NCBI RefSeq assembly: GCF_017603825.1
Contig: NZ_CP072014.1
Location: forward strand, 434,001 to 498,000
Length of the DNA: 64,000 nt
Reading direction: 5' to 3'
Source: Arthrobacter crystallopoietes
GTDB taxonomy: Bacteria > Actinomycetota > Actinomycetes > Actinomycetales > Micrococcaceae
The notes below the pieces were generated by a model. That model searched no databases. It was not told the DNA's origin and saw only the letters and a list, made by a program, of their open reading frames with translations. The position numbers and the translations under genes are program-made. Positions 1 to 8,571 of the stretch are shown one piece after another; within the stretch, counting starts at the first letter, position 1; every line of letters starts with the position of its first letter.

Positions 1-26
1 ACACATCGACGAGAAAAGGTTGACGC

Positions 27-638
27 GTGAGTCTTCGCTACGCCCTGCTGGCGCTGCTGACAGTTGAGCCGATGACCGGCTACGACCTCTACAAAGAGTT
101 CGAATCGTCGGTGGGCCATGTCTGGCATGCACCGGATTCGCAGATCTACCCGGAGCTGCGGCGAATGGAGAAGGACGGACTGCTCGAAGGCGAGGAGATC
201 AGCTGGGGCCAGCGCGGCAAGAAGCGGCAGTACCACATCACGGAAGCCGGCGTGGAGGCCTTCCGGACCTGGATGAACGGAACTTTGGACTACGCGCGAG
301 TACGGGACCCGGCACACTTGAAGGCCGCATACCTGGAGTGGGCGGAGCCGGACGCGGCCCGAGAGCAGATACTGGCGCACATCCGGCACCATACGGAGCT
401 GCTGCAGCAGTGGCACGACAAGGTACGCGAAATCGAAGAAGGCGGCAGCCCGATGCTCAACCGGCGCCTGGCCAAGGTCCCGCCGGAGCAGCGCCGGAAG
501 ACAGCCGCCTTCAAGAAGTTCACTTATGAGGGCCTGATAGCGCAGGCCGAGCAGGAGATCGCCTGGGCCAACCGCGGCCTCGCCCTGATCGACGAGCTGT
601 ATACGGAGCCGGAGACCGCAGACGCAAGGAAAAGCTGA
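27..638 (+). CDS. PadR family transcriptional regulator
   Basis: This 203-residue protein begins at a GTG preceded by an AAAAGG-type ribosome site. Residues 1-85 form the PadR winged helix, with the family N-terminus (SLRYALLALL), the GYDLYKEFE helix and the basic wing WGQRGKKRQYHIT. Residues 95-190 form a helical C-terminal part of the Vir-type subgroup (PF10400-like). Such proteins are cytosolic repressors, often of efflux or phenolic-acid genes. No target is evident because the upstream neighbour is outside the window. It is convergent with the acyl-CoA synthetase. Family assignment is firm; the regulated genes are unknown. Confidence 0.9.
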   Translation: MSLRYALLALLTVEPMTGYDLYKEFESSVGHVWHAPDSQIYPELRRMEKDGLLEGEEISWGQRGKKRQYHITEAGVEAFRTWMNGTLDYARVRDPAHLKAAYLEWAEPDAAREQILAHIRHHTELLQQWHDKVREIEEGGSPMLNRRLAKVPPEQRRKTAAFKKFTYEGLIAQAEQEIAWANRGLALIDELYTEPETADARKS

Positions 639-663
639 CCCTGCCCGGCGGGCAGGATCAGCT
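633..663. terminator. Inverted repeat terminator between convergent genes
   Basis: A nested stem AGCTGA / CCTGCCC-GGC-GGGCAGG / TCAGCT begins inside the stop codon region of the PadR gene. It lies between two convergent genes, so it can act on both strands. No clear T-tract follows. Confidence 0.55.
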
Positions 664-689
664 GTCCTAGCTTCACTCCCCTGACGGAA

Positions 690-2246
690 TCAGCTGGAGT
701 ACTGTTTGCGCAGGTCGGCCTTGCGGATCTTGCCGCTGGCGGTCCGCGGCAGGTCCTCCACGACCACCACGCTCTTGGGAATCTTGTAGCGGGCCAGCCG
801 GTCCCGCAGATGGTTCTGGACGTCCGCTTCCGACAGGTTGAAACCTTCCCGGACGGTCACGATGGCCCGCGGCACCTCACCCCACTTCGGATCCGGAACA
901 CCGATCACCGCAACGCTGCTGACGGCCTCAAGCTCCACAATGATCTGCTCGACCTCGGCGGGGTAGATGTTTTCGCCGCCGGAAATGATCATGTCCTTGA
1001 GCCGGTCCGAAATGAACAGGTAGCCCTCTTCGTCCACATAGCCCATATCCCCGGATTTGAACCAGACATCATCGGCATAACTCTCCGCCGTGGCATCCGG
1101 CCGGTTCCAGTACTCCTTGATGACATTCGGTCCGGAAATCTGGATTTCGCCGACTTCGCGGGCGGGCAGGATTTTACCGGCAGGATCCGCAATACGGATG
1201 TCACTGAAGAAATGCGGCAGTCCGGCCGACCCGGCCTTCTCGCGCGATTTGTTGGGCGCGAGGCTCGTGGCTCCCGGCGCCGTTTCCGTCATGCCGTAGC
1301 CGCCGGTGAAGGACAAGCCGCGCGATTCATAAGCTTCCAGCACCCGCATCGGCACCGCGGAGCCTCCACAGGTCAGCTTTTGCAGCGAACTGATGTCCGT
1401 CTTGTCCCAGTCCGGATGCTCACAGAGCAACTGGTACGTGGTGGGCACGCCGCTGATGCTCGTCGCCTTGTATTGTTCGATCAACTGCAAGGTCCGGCCG
1501 GGCTCGAACTTGGGCTCCAGGACCACCGTGGCCCCCTTCAGCAGGGCGGGCAGCACGCCCATGCCGAGCGAGGCGACATGGAACATCGGGGCGATCATCA
1601 GCGCCACATCCGTGCTGGCCATGTCATAGTCCACCAGAACGTTAAAGCTGTTCCAGGTCATGTTGCCGTGCGTCAGCAGGGCACCCTTGGGCCGGCCAGT
1701 GGTTCCCGAGGTGTAGAGAATCATCGCCGGGTCACCCAGCGAGACCTCCACATCGCGGTGCTCGTCGGAGCCCGCAGCGATGGCATCCTCGAAAAGCTCG
1801 ATGGCGGCGCCGGATTCGATCTCCTCGTCCGGCGACATGCCGGTCAGCCCGTCCTCGACGATCAACCGGTGCGTCACTGCCGTTTCCCTACCTCCGCGGA
1901 CGGCGAGGCCCTCGAGCGTGCGGGCATGGACCAGGACCCTGCTGCCGGAATCCTGCAGCGCGAACTGGATCTCCGGCGGTGCCAGGCGTGTGTTGAGCGG
2001 GACGAAAATTGCCCCCAGGGTTCCGCAGGCGAAGAACGTCTCGAGGAAGGCCGCATGGTTTTCGCCGAGGTAGGCCACTCGCTCACCCTTCGCAACACCG
2101 CGTTCGGCAAAGGCGCTGGCAAGGCGGTCCACGCGAAGCGCAAATTCGTCATACGTCAACTGGCCCGCACTGCTGATGATGGCGGTTTTGCCCGCAGACT
2201 TAACGCGGCGCTTGTGAATCCATGAACCCAACCCTTGGTTGTGCAT
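690..2246 (-). CDS. Acyl-CoA synthetase (AMP-forming), PhdA/CouL-like candidate
   Basis: This is an ANL-superfamily ligase that activates a carboxylic acid to its CoA thioester through an acyl-adenylate. The P-loop YTSGTTGRPKGA is near residue 175, the adenine motif GYGMTE near 315, and the hinge with core motif SDRLKDMIISGGENIYP near 415. The C-terminal catalytic lysine lies in PRTASGKIRK near 505. I start at the ATG at 2246; the frame stays open a further 7 codons. The length (~518 aa) is normal for medium- or long-chain and aromatic acid ligases. Upstream, at 2353-2365, is the same 13-bp motif found at the MarR/SDR promoter at 49.6 kb. This suggests it supplies the CoA ligase for that side-chain degradation block. 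The substrate itself is inferred, not seen. Confidence 0.9.
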   Translation of the reverse strand: MHNQGLGSWIHKRRVKSAGKTAIISSAGQLTYDEFALRVDRLASAFAERGVAKGERVAYLGENHAAFLETFFACGTLGAIFVPLNTRLAPPEIQFALQDSGSRVLVHARTLEGLAVRGGRETAVTHRLIVEDGLTGMSPDEEIESGAAIELFEDAIAAGSDEHRDVEVSLGDPAMILYTSGTTGRPKGALLTHGNMTWNSFNVLVDYDMASTDVALMIAPMFHVASLGMGVLPALLKGATVVLEPKFEPGRTLQLIEQYKATSISGVPTTYQLLCEHPDWDKTDISSLQKLTCGGSAVPMRVLEAYESRGLSFTGGYGMTETAPGATSLAPNKSREKAGSAGLPHFFSDIRIADPAGKILPAREVGEIQISGPNVIKEYWNRPDATAESYADDVWFKSGDMGYVDEEGYLFISDRLKDMIISGGENIYPAEVEQIIVELEAVSSVAVIGVPDPKWGEVPRAIVTVREGFNLSEADVQNHLRDRLARYKIPKSVVVVEDLPRTASGKIRKADLRKQYSS

Positions 2247-2352
2247 CCTTACACGTACCCTTCGCAATGTTCCGAAACCGGAAAACTTCCCTCAGCCAAC
2301 AGACCCCGTGAGCGCAGTCACAGGAAGATATCCCCACGGTAGAACTTATTCG

Positions 2353-2375
2353 TTGAAAAAGTCAATAGTTGTGAA
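2353..2375 (-). promoter_or_regulatory. Candidate MarR-type operator, site A
   Basis: TTGAAAAAGTCAA (2353-2365), followed by TAGT and TGAA, matches 49652-49674 at 20 of 23 positions. Read on the minus strand it contains TTGACT, a possible -35 of the acyl-CoA synthetase promoter, so a bound repressor would block RNA polymerase. The arms TTGA/TCAA form an imperfect dyad. Confidence 0.55.
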
Positions 2376-2408
2376 AGCACTTGCGACTTGCTTCCCAGGC
2401 GCGGCAAT

Positions 2409-2437
2409 GGGCACCGAAACACGATGCTTCGGTGCCC
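2409..2437 (-). terminator. Hairpin after substrate-binding protein gene
   Basis: A perfect 10-bp stem GGGCACCGAA / TTCGGTGCCC with a 9-nt loop lies 38 bases past the stop of the lipoprotein gene at 2475. There is no T-tract, which is common for actinobacterial terminators. Confidence 0.5.
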
Positions 2438-2474
2438 GTTGGCTGGACTTCCGGCGAACCGGATGTGCTTCCGT

Positions 2475-3455
2475 TTACCGCGGAAGCAGTGCCTGCATGT
2501 CCGGAATCTCCTCGATCAAACCTCCCTTGAGCGAGATGTCAGCAATCTCCTGGATGGATTCCGCGTTCACCTCCTGTGCGAACTTCGGCAGCGTGAGCTC
2601 CTCAATGACGGCGGGATCAAGCTGGGTGTACTCGGGGAGGATTGCACGCACCTTGTCCGGGTTCTCTTCGGCGAAAGCCTGGGACTTCTTCATTGCGCTA
2701 ATGAAGGCCTCGGTGACTTCCGGTTTCTGCTCGGCAATCTGGTCCGAGGTGAAGTAGACGGCCACCGTCAGATCCTCTACCGGATGCGCGTAGTTGGAGA
2801 AAACCGGAACGGCCCCGTCCTGCCGTGCAAGGGTCAGGAACGGCTCCACCGCGGCGATGGCGTCGACATTGTCCTGCTCCAGCGCGGCCCGCATGTCCGG
2901 GAAGGGCATTTCCACATAGTCCACCGTGGAAGGATCGCCGCCAGCCTCTTCGACGGCGGCGCTGATGGTGGAGTCCGAGATGTTGTTCAGCGTATTGACC
3001 GCGATTTTCTTGCCCTCGAGATCCGTGATCTCCTCGATGCCGCTGTCCGGCTTGACCATCACGGCCGCAAAGTCTTCTTTTTCGTTCCCGTTGGTGGACG
3101 AACCGCTGGCGACCATCTGCATGGGCAGCCCCTTGGATCGGGCAATGATCAGGGAGGTGACATTGCTGAAGCCAAAGTCCATCTGCCCGCTGGTGATGGC
3201 CGGGACAATCGCGGCCCCGCCCTGCGCCTGGGTCAGCTCAAGATCCAGTCCGGCTTCCTCGAAAAACCCTTCCTTTTCGCCGAGGTAGATCGGCGCGACG
3301 TCGACAATAGGGATGACGCCAACGTTTACCGGAGTCAGCTCTCCGCCGGCACCGGGCGATCCGCCGCCGCCTTCCTCGCCGGAAGGGCTGCCGCCGCCGC
3401 AGGCGGTCACGGCCAGCACGGCTGTCAGGGCAAAGGCTGCACGAAGTTTCTTCAC
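2475..3455 (-). CDS. ABC transporter substrate-binding lipoprotein (NMT1/SsuA-like)
   Basis: This is a periplasmic-type binding protein tethered by a lipobox (AVTAC, Cys near residue 19) after a KK-led hydrophobic signal. It belongs to the NMT1/THI5-like, SsuA/TauA clan (type II fold), with the family features DVAPIYLGEKEGFFEEAGLD and an FSNVTSLIIARSKGLP segment. I chose the GTG at 3455 because GGAG stands 6 bases upstream; the frame opens earlier at 3485. It has no adjacent permease or ATPase. Three relatives occur in the window (5277-6260, 44966-45958, 52741-53721). It may be a swappable receptor for the importer at 50-53.7 kb. The ligand is unknown, plausibly an organic or aromatic acid. 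Confidence 0.88.
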   Translation of the reverse strand: MKKLRAAFALTAVLAVTACGGGSPSGEEGGGGSPGAGGELTPVNVGVIPIVDVAPIYLGEKEGFFEEAGLDLELTQAQGGAAIVPAITSGQMDFGFSNVTSLIIARSKGLPMQMVASGSSTNGNEKEDFAAVMVKPDSGIEEITDLEGKKIAVNTLNNISDSTISAAVEEAGGDPSTVDYVEMPFPDMRAALEQDNVDAIAAVEPFLTLARQDGAVPVFSNYAHPVEDLTVAVYFTSDQIAEQKPEVTEAFISAMKKSQAFAEENPDKVRAILPEYTQLDPAVIEELTLPKFAQEVNAESIQEIADISLKGGLIEEIPDMQALLPR

Positions 3456-3532
3456 TTGCTTCTCCAAATCCCGGGTTCCCAACAAAGCAAGGCACAGCCG
3501 AAGACTTCATTGTGTGCCCCGCATCACAATAT

Positions 3533-3544
3533 CTATGGCCATAG
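3533..3544. promoter_or_regulatory. Perfect 12-bp palindrome upstream of the lipoprotein gene
   Basis: CTATGGCCATAG is a perfect dyad in the 153-bp space between the ThDP enzyme stop and the lipoprotein start. Its position suits an operator for the lipoprotein gene. No matching copy was noticed elsewhere in the window. Confidence 0.35.
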
Positions 3545-3608
3545 TGCCGGTCAACGTTTCAAGGCGATCTTGTCCGCATCGTGACGCACCGCCTTGGGCG
3601 AATGCCCC

Positions 3609-5249
3609 CTATTCGTCGCCGAACGTATGGGCCAGCACCCACGACGGGAAGGAGCTGATCTTCGCGTCAATCACCAGCGGCGTGGTCCGCTCCCCATCCA
3701 GCCAGTCCTGCACACCCTGCAAGTCCTGGACGGATCGCACCGTAACCGCGGTGCAGCCGAAACCGCGTGCGACGGCGGCGATGTCCGTTTCCGGGAATTC
3801 CACCGTCTCCATTGAGGCGCCCTCGTGGACAAAGTGGTGGACCTCGGCGCCGTAGGCGTTGTCGTTGTAGACCACCGCGACCATCGGCAGCTTCAGCCGA
3901 ACTGCGGTGTCGAGTTCGGTGAGGCTCATCATGAAACCGCCATCGCCGATTCCAGCCACCGCCATCCGGTCGGGAGTCGCCAGTGCGGCACCGATGGCGG
4001 AGGGCAGCGCCAGGCCGATCGACTGGAATGCCAGCGGCACGCAGTAACCGCGCTCATCGGGAATCTGGAAAAACATCGCGGGGTAGCCATTGAAGTTTCC
4101 GCCGTCCGGAACCACTACTCGTTCCATCGGCAGCAGGTCATCCAGCGCGATGGTCAGCGTCCGGGGATCGATAGTCTCCGTTGTCGCTATCTCATCGAAC
4201 GGGACATCGCGCCAGCGCCCGCCGCCCTTTATCTGGACCGCCACGTCCTCCGTCCGGTAGCCCGTTTTACTCACCGCCCGCCTCTCCAGTTCGGCGTCCA
4301 CCGCTGCGGCGACCAGAGCCGAATCTCCGACCACGCCCAGTTGCACCGGCCGGTGGAAGCCGATGGCTTCGGCGGTATCGTCAACCTGCACGACGGTGGC
4401 GGACTCCAGCAGGGAGCCGCTGCGGGAAGTCCAGCGATTCAGACTGGCGCCGAAGGCGACAACGACGTCGGCGCCTTGGACGAGCTCGGCCGTCACCGGG
4501 CTGGCGAAGCCACCCATCACGTCCAAGTGCCACGGGTCCTGGTTGAACAAGCCTCGGCCCACCGCAGAGGTAGTCAGCAGCGCGCCGGCCCTGGCTGCAA
4601 GCGCACGGATTTCCGCCTTCGCGCCGAAGGCCCCGCGGCCTCCCACGAGGACCGGCCGTTCGGCCTGCTCCAGCAGGTCTGCCAGTCGCGACACGGCTTC
4701 CGGCGAGGGGCCGGCGGCGAGCCGAGGCGCAATGTCCGGCACCTGATCCGAGGACCAGTCGATCTGCTCTTCCTGCACATCGAGCGGCAGGTTCAGCAGC
4801 ACCGTCCGCCGCTCATCCCGGGCCAGCCGGTAGGCCCGGACCGTGTCCGCGACTGCCGACCGGGCAGAATGGATCCTCTCGACCTTGGCCCCCAGGGCGC
4901 TAACGGCACCCTCCTGATCGATCCAGAAGTTGGAGGCCTTATCCGTGGGCGGTGTCTCGCCGGAAAGCACCAGCAGAGGCGTCCGGCTCTTGGCCGCTTC
5001 CCCGATTCCGGTCATGGCATTGGTCAGTCCGCAGCCCTGGTGCACGCTGAGCACCGAGACCTGACCGCTGGCGCGGGAGTAGGCATCGGCCATACAGGCC
5101 GCCCCATTCTCATGCCGCGCCGCCGTAAACTTCACGCCGCCGTCGATCAGGGCGTTGGTTACGTGGAAGTTCCCGCTTCCGGTGACCCCGAATGCGTGTC
5201 CGATGCCCAACTGGGCCAAGGTGCGTCCAACAGCTTCTGCGACTCTCAT
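3609..5249 (-). CDS. Thiamine-diphosphate-dependent enzyme, acetolactate synthase-like
   Basis: This 546-residue protein has the three-domain ThDP-enzyme layout: N-terminal Pyr domain with the activating Glu in ARHENGAA (about residue 48), a central domain, and a C-terminal PP domain. The ThDP/Mg motif GDGGFMMS...NDNAYG lies near residues 435-465. The family includes acetolactate synthase, benzoylformate decarboxylase and related 2-oxoacid decarboxylases or lyases. It lacks a regulatory subunit gene, so biosynthetic AHAS is unlikely. It sits between two solute-binding lipoprotein genes, 27 bp after the upstream one, which suggests catabolism of the imported compound. A benzoylformate- or sulfoacetaldehyde-type substrate is possible, but nothing in the sequence fixes it. 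Confidence 0.85.
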   Translation of the reverse strand: MRVAEAVGRTLAQLGIGHAFGVTGSGNFHVTNALIDGGVKFTAARHENGAACMADAYSRASGQVSVLSVHQGCGLTNAMTGIGEAAKSRTPLLVLSGETPPTDKASNFWIDQEGAVSALGAKVERIHSARSAVADTVRAYRLARDERRTVLLNLPLDVQEEQIDWSSDQVPDIAPRLAAGPSPEAVSRLADLLEQAERPVLVGGRGAFGAKAEIRALAARAGALLTTSAVGRGLFNQDPWHLDVMGGFASPVTAELVQGADVVVAFGASLNRWTSRSGSLLESATVVQVDDTAEAIGFHRPVQLGVVGDSALVAAAVDAELERRAVSKTGYRTEDVAVQIKGGGRWRDVPFDEIATTETIDPRTLTIALDDLLPMERVVVPDGGNFNGYPAMFFQIPDERGYCVPLAFQSIGLALPSAIGAALATPDRMAVAGIGDGGFMMSLTELDTAVRLKLPMVAVVYNDNAYGAEVHHFVHEGASMETVEFPETDIAAVARGFGCTAVTVRSVQDLQGVQDWLDGERTTPLVIDAKISSFPSWVLAHTFGDE

Positions 5250-5276
5250 ATCTATCCTTGTCTATGGTTTGGTGGG

Positions 5277-6260
5277 CTACGGCAGCAGCGCGTCCAAGTT
5301 CGGCGCCTTGTCGATGGTCCCGTACTTCACGGCCGCTTCGCCCAGGGTCTGGGCTGCGTCCCGATGGAACTCCGGGGTAAAGCGCGGCAGGGCAATCTCG
5401 TCCAGCAGGTCCTTGTCGATTTGCGTATAGGTGCCGATAATTTCGCGGACTTCTTCGGGGTTGTCCTGCGCGTACTCCATTGACTTCTTCATGGCTGCGG
5501 TGAACTTCTCCACCATCTCCGGGTCCTGCTCGATCTTCTGCTCAGTGGTGAAGTACCCGCCAATGTCCAGGTTCGGATGGCTCTCGGCGTACGGCCAGGA
5601 CACCACGCGGGCGCCGCTCTGGATCGCCGGCGTCAGGAAAGGCTCCAGAATCAGCGCCGCATCAACCTGCCCGTTCTCCACTGCAGCGAGCGCGTCCGGG
5701 AAGGCCACTTCGACAAAGGTCAGCTTGGTACCGTCCCCGCCGGCCTTGTCCACCGCAGTCCGGACCGCAGTATCACCGATGTTGGCGAGGTTGTTGGACG
5801 ACACCGTCTTGCCCTCCAGGTCGGTGACCGTCTGAATGTCCGAATCCTCTGCAACAACGACGCCGGCAAAGTCGCCTTCGTCTCCACCCGCCGTCGTTGT
5901 TCCGTTGGCGACATATTTCAGGTCCAGCCCCTGGTCACGGGCGACCATCAGCGAGACGGTGTTGCCGAAGGCGAAGTCGAAGCTGCCGCTGACCACGCCG
6001 GGAACCGCGACCGCGCCGCCCGTGGTGTTTTCGATGGTTAATTCCAGGCCTTCCTCTTCGAAGAAGCCTTTCGCCTTGCCCAAGTGGATCGGTGCGACGT
6101 CGCCGATGGGGATCGCGCCGACGGTCACCTCGGTCAGGCCCGCGGCCGCAGCGCTGCTGGCAGGCCCGCTGTCGGCCCCCGACATCGAGCCGGAACCGCA
6201 CGCGGTCAAAAGGACCAGCGAGGCTCCAGCGGAAATTGCGGCACCCAGTCGTTTCATCAT
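5277..6260 (-). CDS. ABC transporter substrate-binding lipoprotein (NMT1/SsuA-like)
   Basis: The N-terminus is MMKRLGAAISAG followed by a lipobox LLTAC, giving a membrane-anchored extracellular receptor of 327 residues. It carries the DVAPIHLGKAKGFFEEEGLE signature and ends KYGTIDKAPNLDALLP. That ending and much of the body closely resemble the binding protein at 52741-53721, which belongs to a complete ABC operon. The two look like paralogues of one transport system. It is first in a minus-strand run with the ThDP enzyme and a second binding protein. Its promoter must lie in 6261-6369. Confidence 0.88.
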   Translation of the reverse strand: MMKRLGAAISAGASLVLLTACGSGSMSGADSGPASSAAAAGLTEVTVGAIPIGDVAPIHLGKAKGFFEEEGLELTIENTTGGAVAVPGVVSGSFDFAFGNTVSLMVARDQGLDLKYVANGTTTAGGDEGDFAGVVVAEDSDIQTVTDLEGKTVSSNNLANIGDTAVRTAVDKAGGDGTKLTFVEVAFPDALAAVENGQVDAALILEPFLTPAIQSGARVVSWPYAESHPNLDIGGYFTTEQKIEQDPEMVEKFTAAMKKSMEYAQDNPEEVREIIGTYTQIDKDLLDEIALPRFTPEFHRDAAQTLGEAAVKYGTIDKAPNLDALLP

Positions 6261-6369
6261 GCACTCCCTTGTGTTGAAGCTGAAGGTCCACAGACGGCTT
6301 CAGTCTAGGAAGCGATGGTTCATGACACCACTGAATAATATGACTAGTTGAAATAGATAGGGCTAATAG

Positions 6370-7248
6370 TCACGAGAGGGCGTCAAGCAGCGCTTGATGG
6401 AACCAGGCCAACGCCGCCGATTCCCGGTCCGCCGCGCGCCGGTGCAGCGTCACTTCGAGGGGCGGCACGTCGAAGGGCAAACTCTCGATTTTCAACGGCC
6501 ACTGCTGCAGCCACCCGGCCGCCATAGACTCCGGGACGATGGCAGCTAAATTGCATTCAGAGACAATGGCGGGCAGGACCGCAAAATGGTGGACCATGAC
6601 GGTGGAACGCCGGACGATGCCCAGCGCGTCCATGGCCTGCTCAGCGAGCTGGTGTCCCGTGCTGCGGGCCACGATGGCATGTCCCGCGGCGAGGAACTCC
6701 GCCAGGTTGAGGCGTTCACCGGCCAGCGGGAAGTCTTTGCGCAGCAGACAGACATAGTTTTCCCTTTTCAACAGCACGCTCTCGAAGCTGCCGCTGATGG
6801 GCCAGGACGCTATGGCAGCGTCCACCGACCCCTTGGCCAGCCACTCAGCGAGGTGTGCAATTTCCATCGGAACCACTTCGATTTCCACCTCCGGCGCCTC
6901 GGCGGAAATCCTGCGCAGGATCTGAGGCAAGAAACCCAGCTCACCCAGGTCCGAAAGGCAGAGCCGGAACCGGTACGCCGACGTCGCAGGGTCGAATGAC
7001 CTGACGCTTTCGACGGCGAGGTCGATCCTGCCGACCGACTCCTGGAACACCGGGTAGAGTTCGCGCGCCAACGGTGTCGGTTCCATCCGTCGGCCGCCGC
7101 GGACAAAAAGCTCGTCGCCGAGCTCCTGCCGCAGCCGGGCCAAGGTGTGGCTGACCGAAGGCTGCGTGACAAACAGCGCCCGCGCCGTCAGGGTCAGGCT
7201 GCCCGTCTCGTAGACGGAGAGGAACGTGCGCAGCAGGTTTAGGTCCAT
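6370..7248 (-). CDS. LysR family transcriptional regulator
   Basis: This is a 292-residue regulator. The N-terminal winged helix (residues 1-60) shows MDLNLLRTFLSVYETGSLT, TARALFVTQPSVSHTLARLR and the turn ELFVRGGRRMEPT. A LysR substrate-binding domain covers residues 90-290. It lies upstream of the lipoprotein/ThDP-enzyme run on the same strand (109-bp gap) and divergent from the flavin reductase gene across 64 bp. Either unit may be its target. LysR proteins usually bind T-N11-A sites in such divergent regions and respond to a small effector. Confidence 0.92.
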   Translation of the reverse strand: MDLNLLRTFLSVYETGSLTLTARALFVTQPSVSHTLARLRQELGDELFVRGGRRMEPTPLARELYPVFQESVGRIDLAVESVRSFDPATSAYRFRLCLSDLGELGFLPQILRRISAEAPEVEIEVVPMEIAHLAEWLAKGSVDAAIASWPISGSFESVLLKRENYVCLLRKDFPLAGERLNLAEFLAAGHAIVARSTGHQLAEQAMDALGIVRRSTVMVHHFAVLPAIVSECNLAAIVPESMAAGWLQQWPLKIESLPFDVPPLEVTLHRRAADRESAALAWFHQALLDALS

Positions 7249-7312
7249 CGTCGCCGTCTCCAGTCGGTACCGAGCACTACGCGGATGTGCATAGCCATGG
7301 TGTTATGAAATC

Positions 7313-7918
7313 ATGCGAGTTGATTTCTCCCCTGATGACCTCGGTCCCCGGGACTTCTACAAGTTCCTGACTTCCGTGGTCATCCCGCGCCCAATCGCCT
7401 GGGTCTCAACGCTCAGTGCCGACGGCGTCCCCAACCTTGCCCCGCACTCCTTCTTCACGGTCGCCTCCACCGATCCGCCGATCATCCAATTCACCCCGAC
7501 GGCGCGCAAGGACTCGCTGAACAACGTGGAGGCCACCGGCGAATTCGTGGTCAATTTCGCCTCGGAAGACCTGTTCGCGGAGATCAACGGCACGGGCACC
7601 AATTTTCCGGCAGGCATCAGCGAGTTCGACGCCGTGGGGCTGGCGATGGAGCCGAGCCGCACCGTGCATCCGGCGAGGGTCGCGGAATCGCCGGCAGCGC
7701 TTGAATGCAAGCTGCACCGGATCATCCCGGTGGGCAATTCGTGGCTGGTCCTCGGGGAGGTGAGCCACGCCGTCGTGAATCAGGAGATGATGGACGGCAA
7801 ACATCCGGAGGCACGCAAGTTGAAGCCGCTGGCCAGGCTGGGGCTCAACGAATGGAGCCGGCTGGGGCCGATCGTCACGATCGACCGGATCCCCTACCGC
7901 GACTGGCCGAAAAGCTAA
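7313..7918 (+). CDS. Flavin reductase family protein (DIM6/NTAB)
   Basis: This 201-residue protein has an FMN-binding split-barrel fold. The family core is visible as VVIPRPIAWVSTLSADGVPNLAP (split here at residues ~20-42), SFFTVASTDPPIIQFTP and NNVEATGEFVVNFAS. Such proteins reduce FMN with NAD(P)H for two-component monooxygenases or act as small oxidoreductases. It is divergent from the LysR gene. Its stop overlaps the convergent small membrane protein by 4 bases. No partner monooxygenase is adjacent. Confidence 0.88.
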   Translation: MRVDFSPDDLGPRDFYKFLTSVVIPRPIAWVSTLSADGVPNLAPHSFFTVASTDPPIIQFTPTARKDSLNNVEATGEFVVNFASEDLFAEINGTGTNFPAGISEFDAVGLAMEPSRTVHPARVAESPAALECKLHRIIPVGNSWLVLGEVSHAVVNQEMMDGKHPEARKLKPLARLGLNEWSRLGPIVTIDRIPYRDWPKS

Positions 7919-8139
7919 GCCTTCCTGCGGCCGAAAAGGAAGTAGGCAATAGGGCCAAGGAAATTGACGAACGTCCCGGCCGCCCAGGCCGCCTTCGGCC
8001 CGTTCACTTCCGCGGCGGAGCGGCGCCTCAGGTCCTTCAGCGCCACGGCCTGCAGTCCCAACTGGATGCCGATCATCAGCGCGCCCTTGGCCTTCTGGCC
8101 GCTGTTGAGTTCCTTCCACGTTTTCTTACGTGCCATCAT
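7915..8139 (-). CDS. Small membrane protein, PLDc_N-like
   Basis: This is a 74-residue protein with a basic N-terminus, one amphipathic or hydrophobic helix (KGALMIGIQLGLQAVAL), a central basic stretch and a second hydrophobic segment (FVNFLGPIAYFLFGRR). The GPIAYFLFGRR ending is reminiscent of phospholipase-D-nuclease N-terminal-like membrane proteins. It starts at ATG 8139 or the second ATG at 8136. Function is unknown. It is convergent with the flavin reductase gene (4-bp overlap). Confidence 0.65.
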   Translation of the reverse strand: MMARKKTWKELNSGQKAKGALMIGIQLGLQAVALKDLRRRSAAEVNGPKAAWAAGTFVNFLGPIAYFLFGRRKA

Positions 8140-8214
8140 GCGCTCCTGTCATAAAGGGCCGTCATATAGGGCTGGACCCAGTCTATGGTCAGGGGTGCCG
8201 AGCATAATAGGCCC

Positions 8215-8553
8215 ATGAGCATCGTAAAAATCAACGCCATAACCGTACCCGCCGACTCCGGAGACGAGCTGGCCAAGCGCTTCGCGGCCCGCGCCGGCGC
8301 CGTGGACAACCAGGACGGCTTCGAGGGCTTCGAACTGCTGCAGCCTACCGACGAGCGCAACACTTGGCTGGTTATTACCCGCTGGCGGGACGAGGAGTCC
8401 TTCGAGGCGTGGAAGAGCTCGAAGGCTTTCGGCCACGGCCACTCGCAGGAAGGCGGCGAGGGTGCGCCGGCGCAGAAGCCGGTGGGCATGTCCGCGGAGC
8501 TGTGGAGCTACAAGGTATCCGGCGGCAGCGCGGGCAACACTGCCAGCGCCTGA
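8215..8553 (+). CDS. Antibiotic biosynthesis monooxygenase (ABM) domain protein, HmoA-like
   Basis: This 112-residue protein is a dimeric alpha/beta-barrel ABM domain. Visible are MSIVKINAITVPADSG, the GFEGFELLQP strand, WLVITRWRDEESFEAW and the ending ELWSYKV. This pattern is typical of IsdG/HmoA-type haem-degrading or related monooxygenases. The NWxxH-like haem determinants are not clear, so haem oxygenase activity is uncertain. The ATG at 8215 is preferred over the upstream in-frame GTG at 8185. It is transcribed alone. Confidence 0.8.
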   Translation: MSIVKINAITVPADSGDELAKRFAARAGAVDNQDGFEGFELLQPTDERNTWLVITRWRDEESFEAWKSSKAFGHGHSQEGGEGAPAQKPVGMSAELWSYKVSGGSAGNTASA

Positions 8554-8571
8554 TTGCGTGAGCTCCCCTGG

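Noticed and set aside
3825-5483. 552-codon plus-strand open frame
   Set aside because: It is antisense to the ThDP enzyme, whose motifs are clear, and has His/Arg/Gln-rich composition of a shadow frame.
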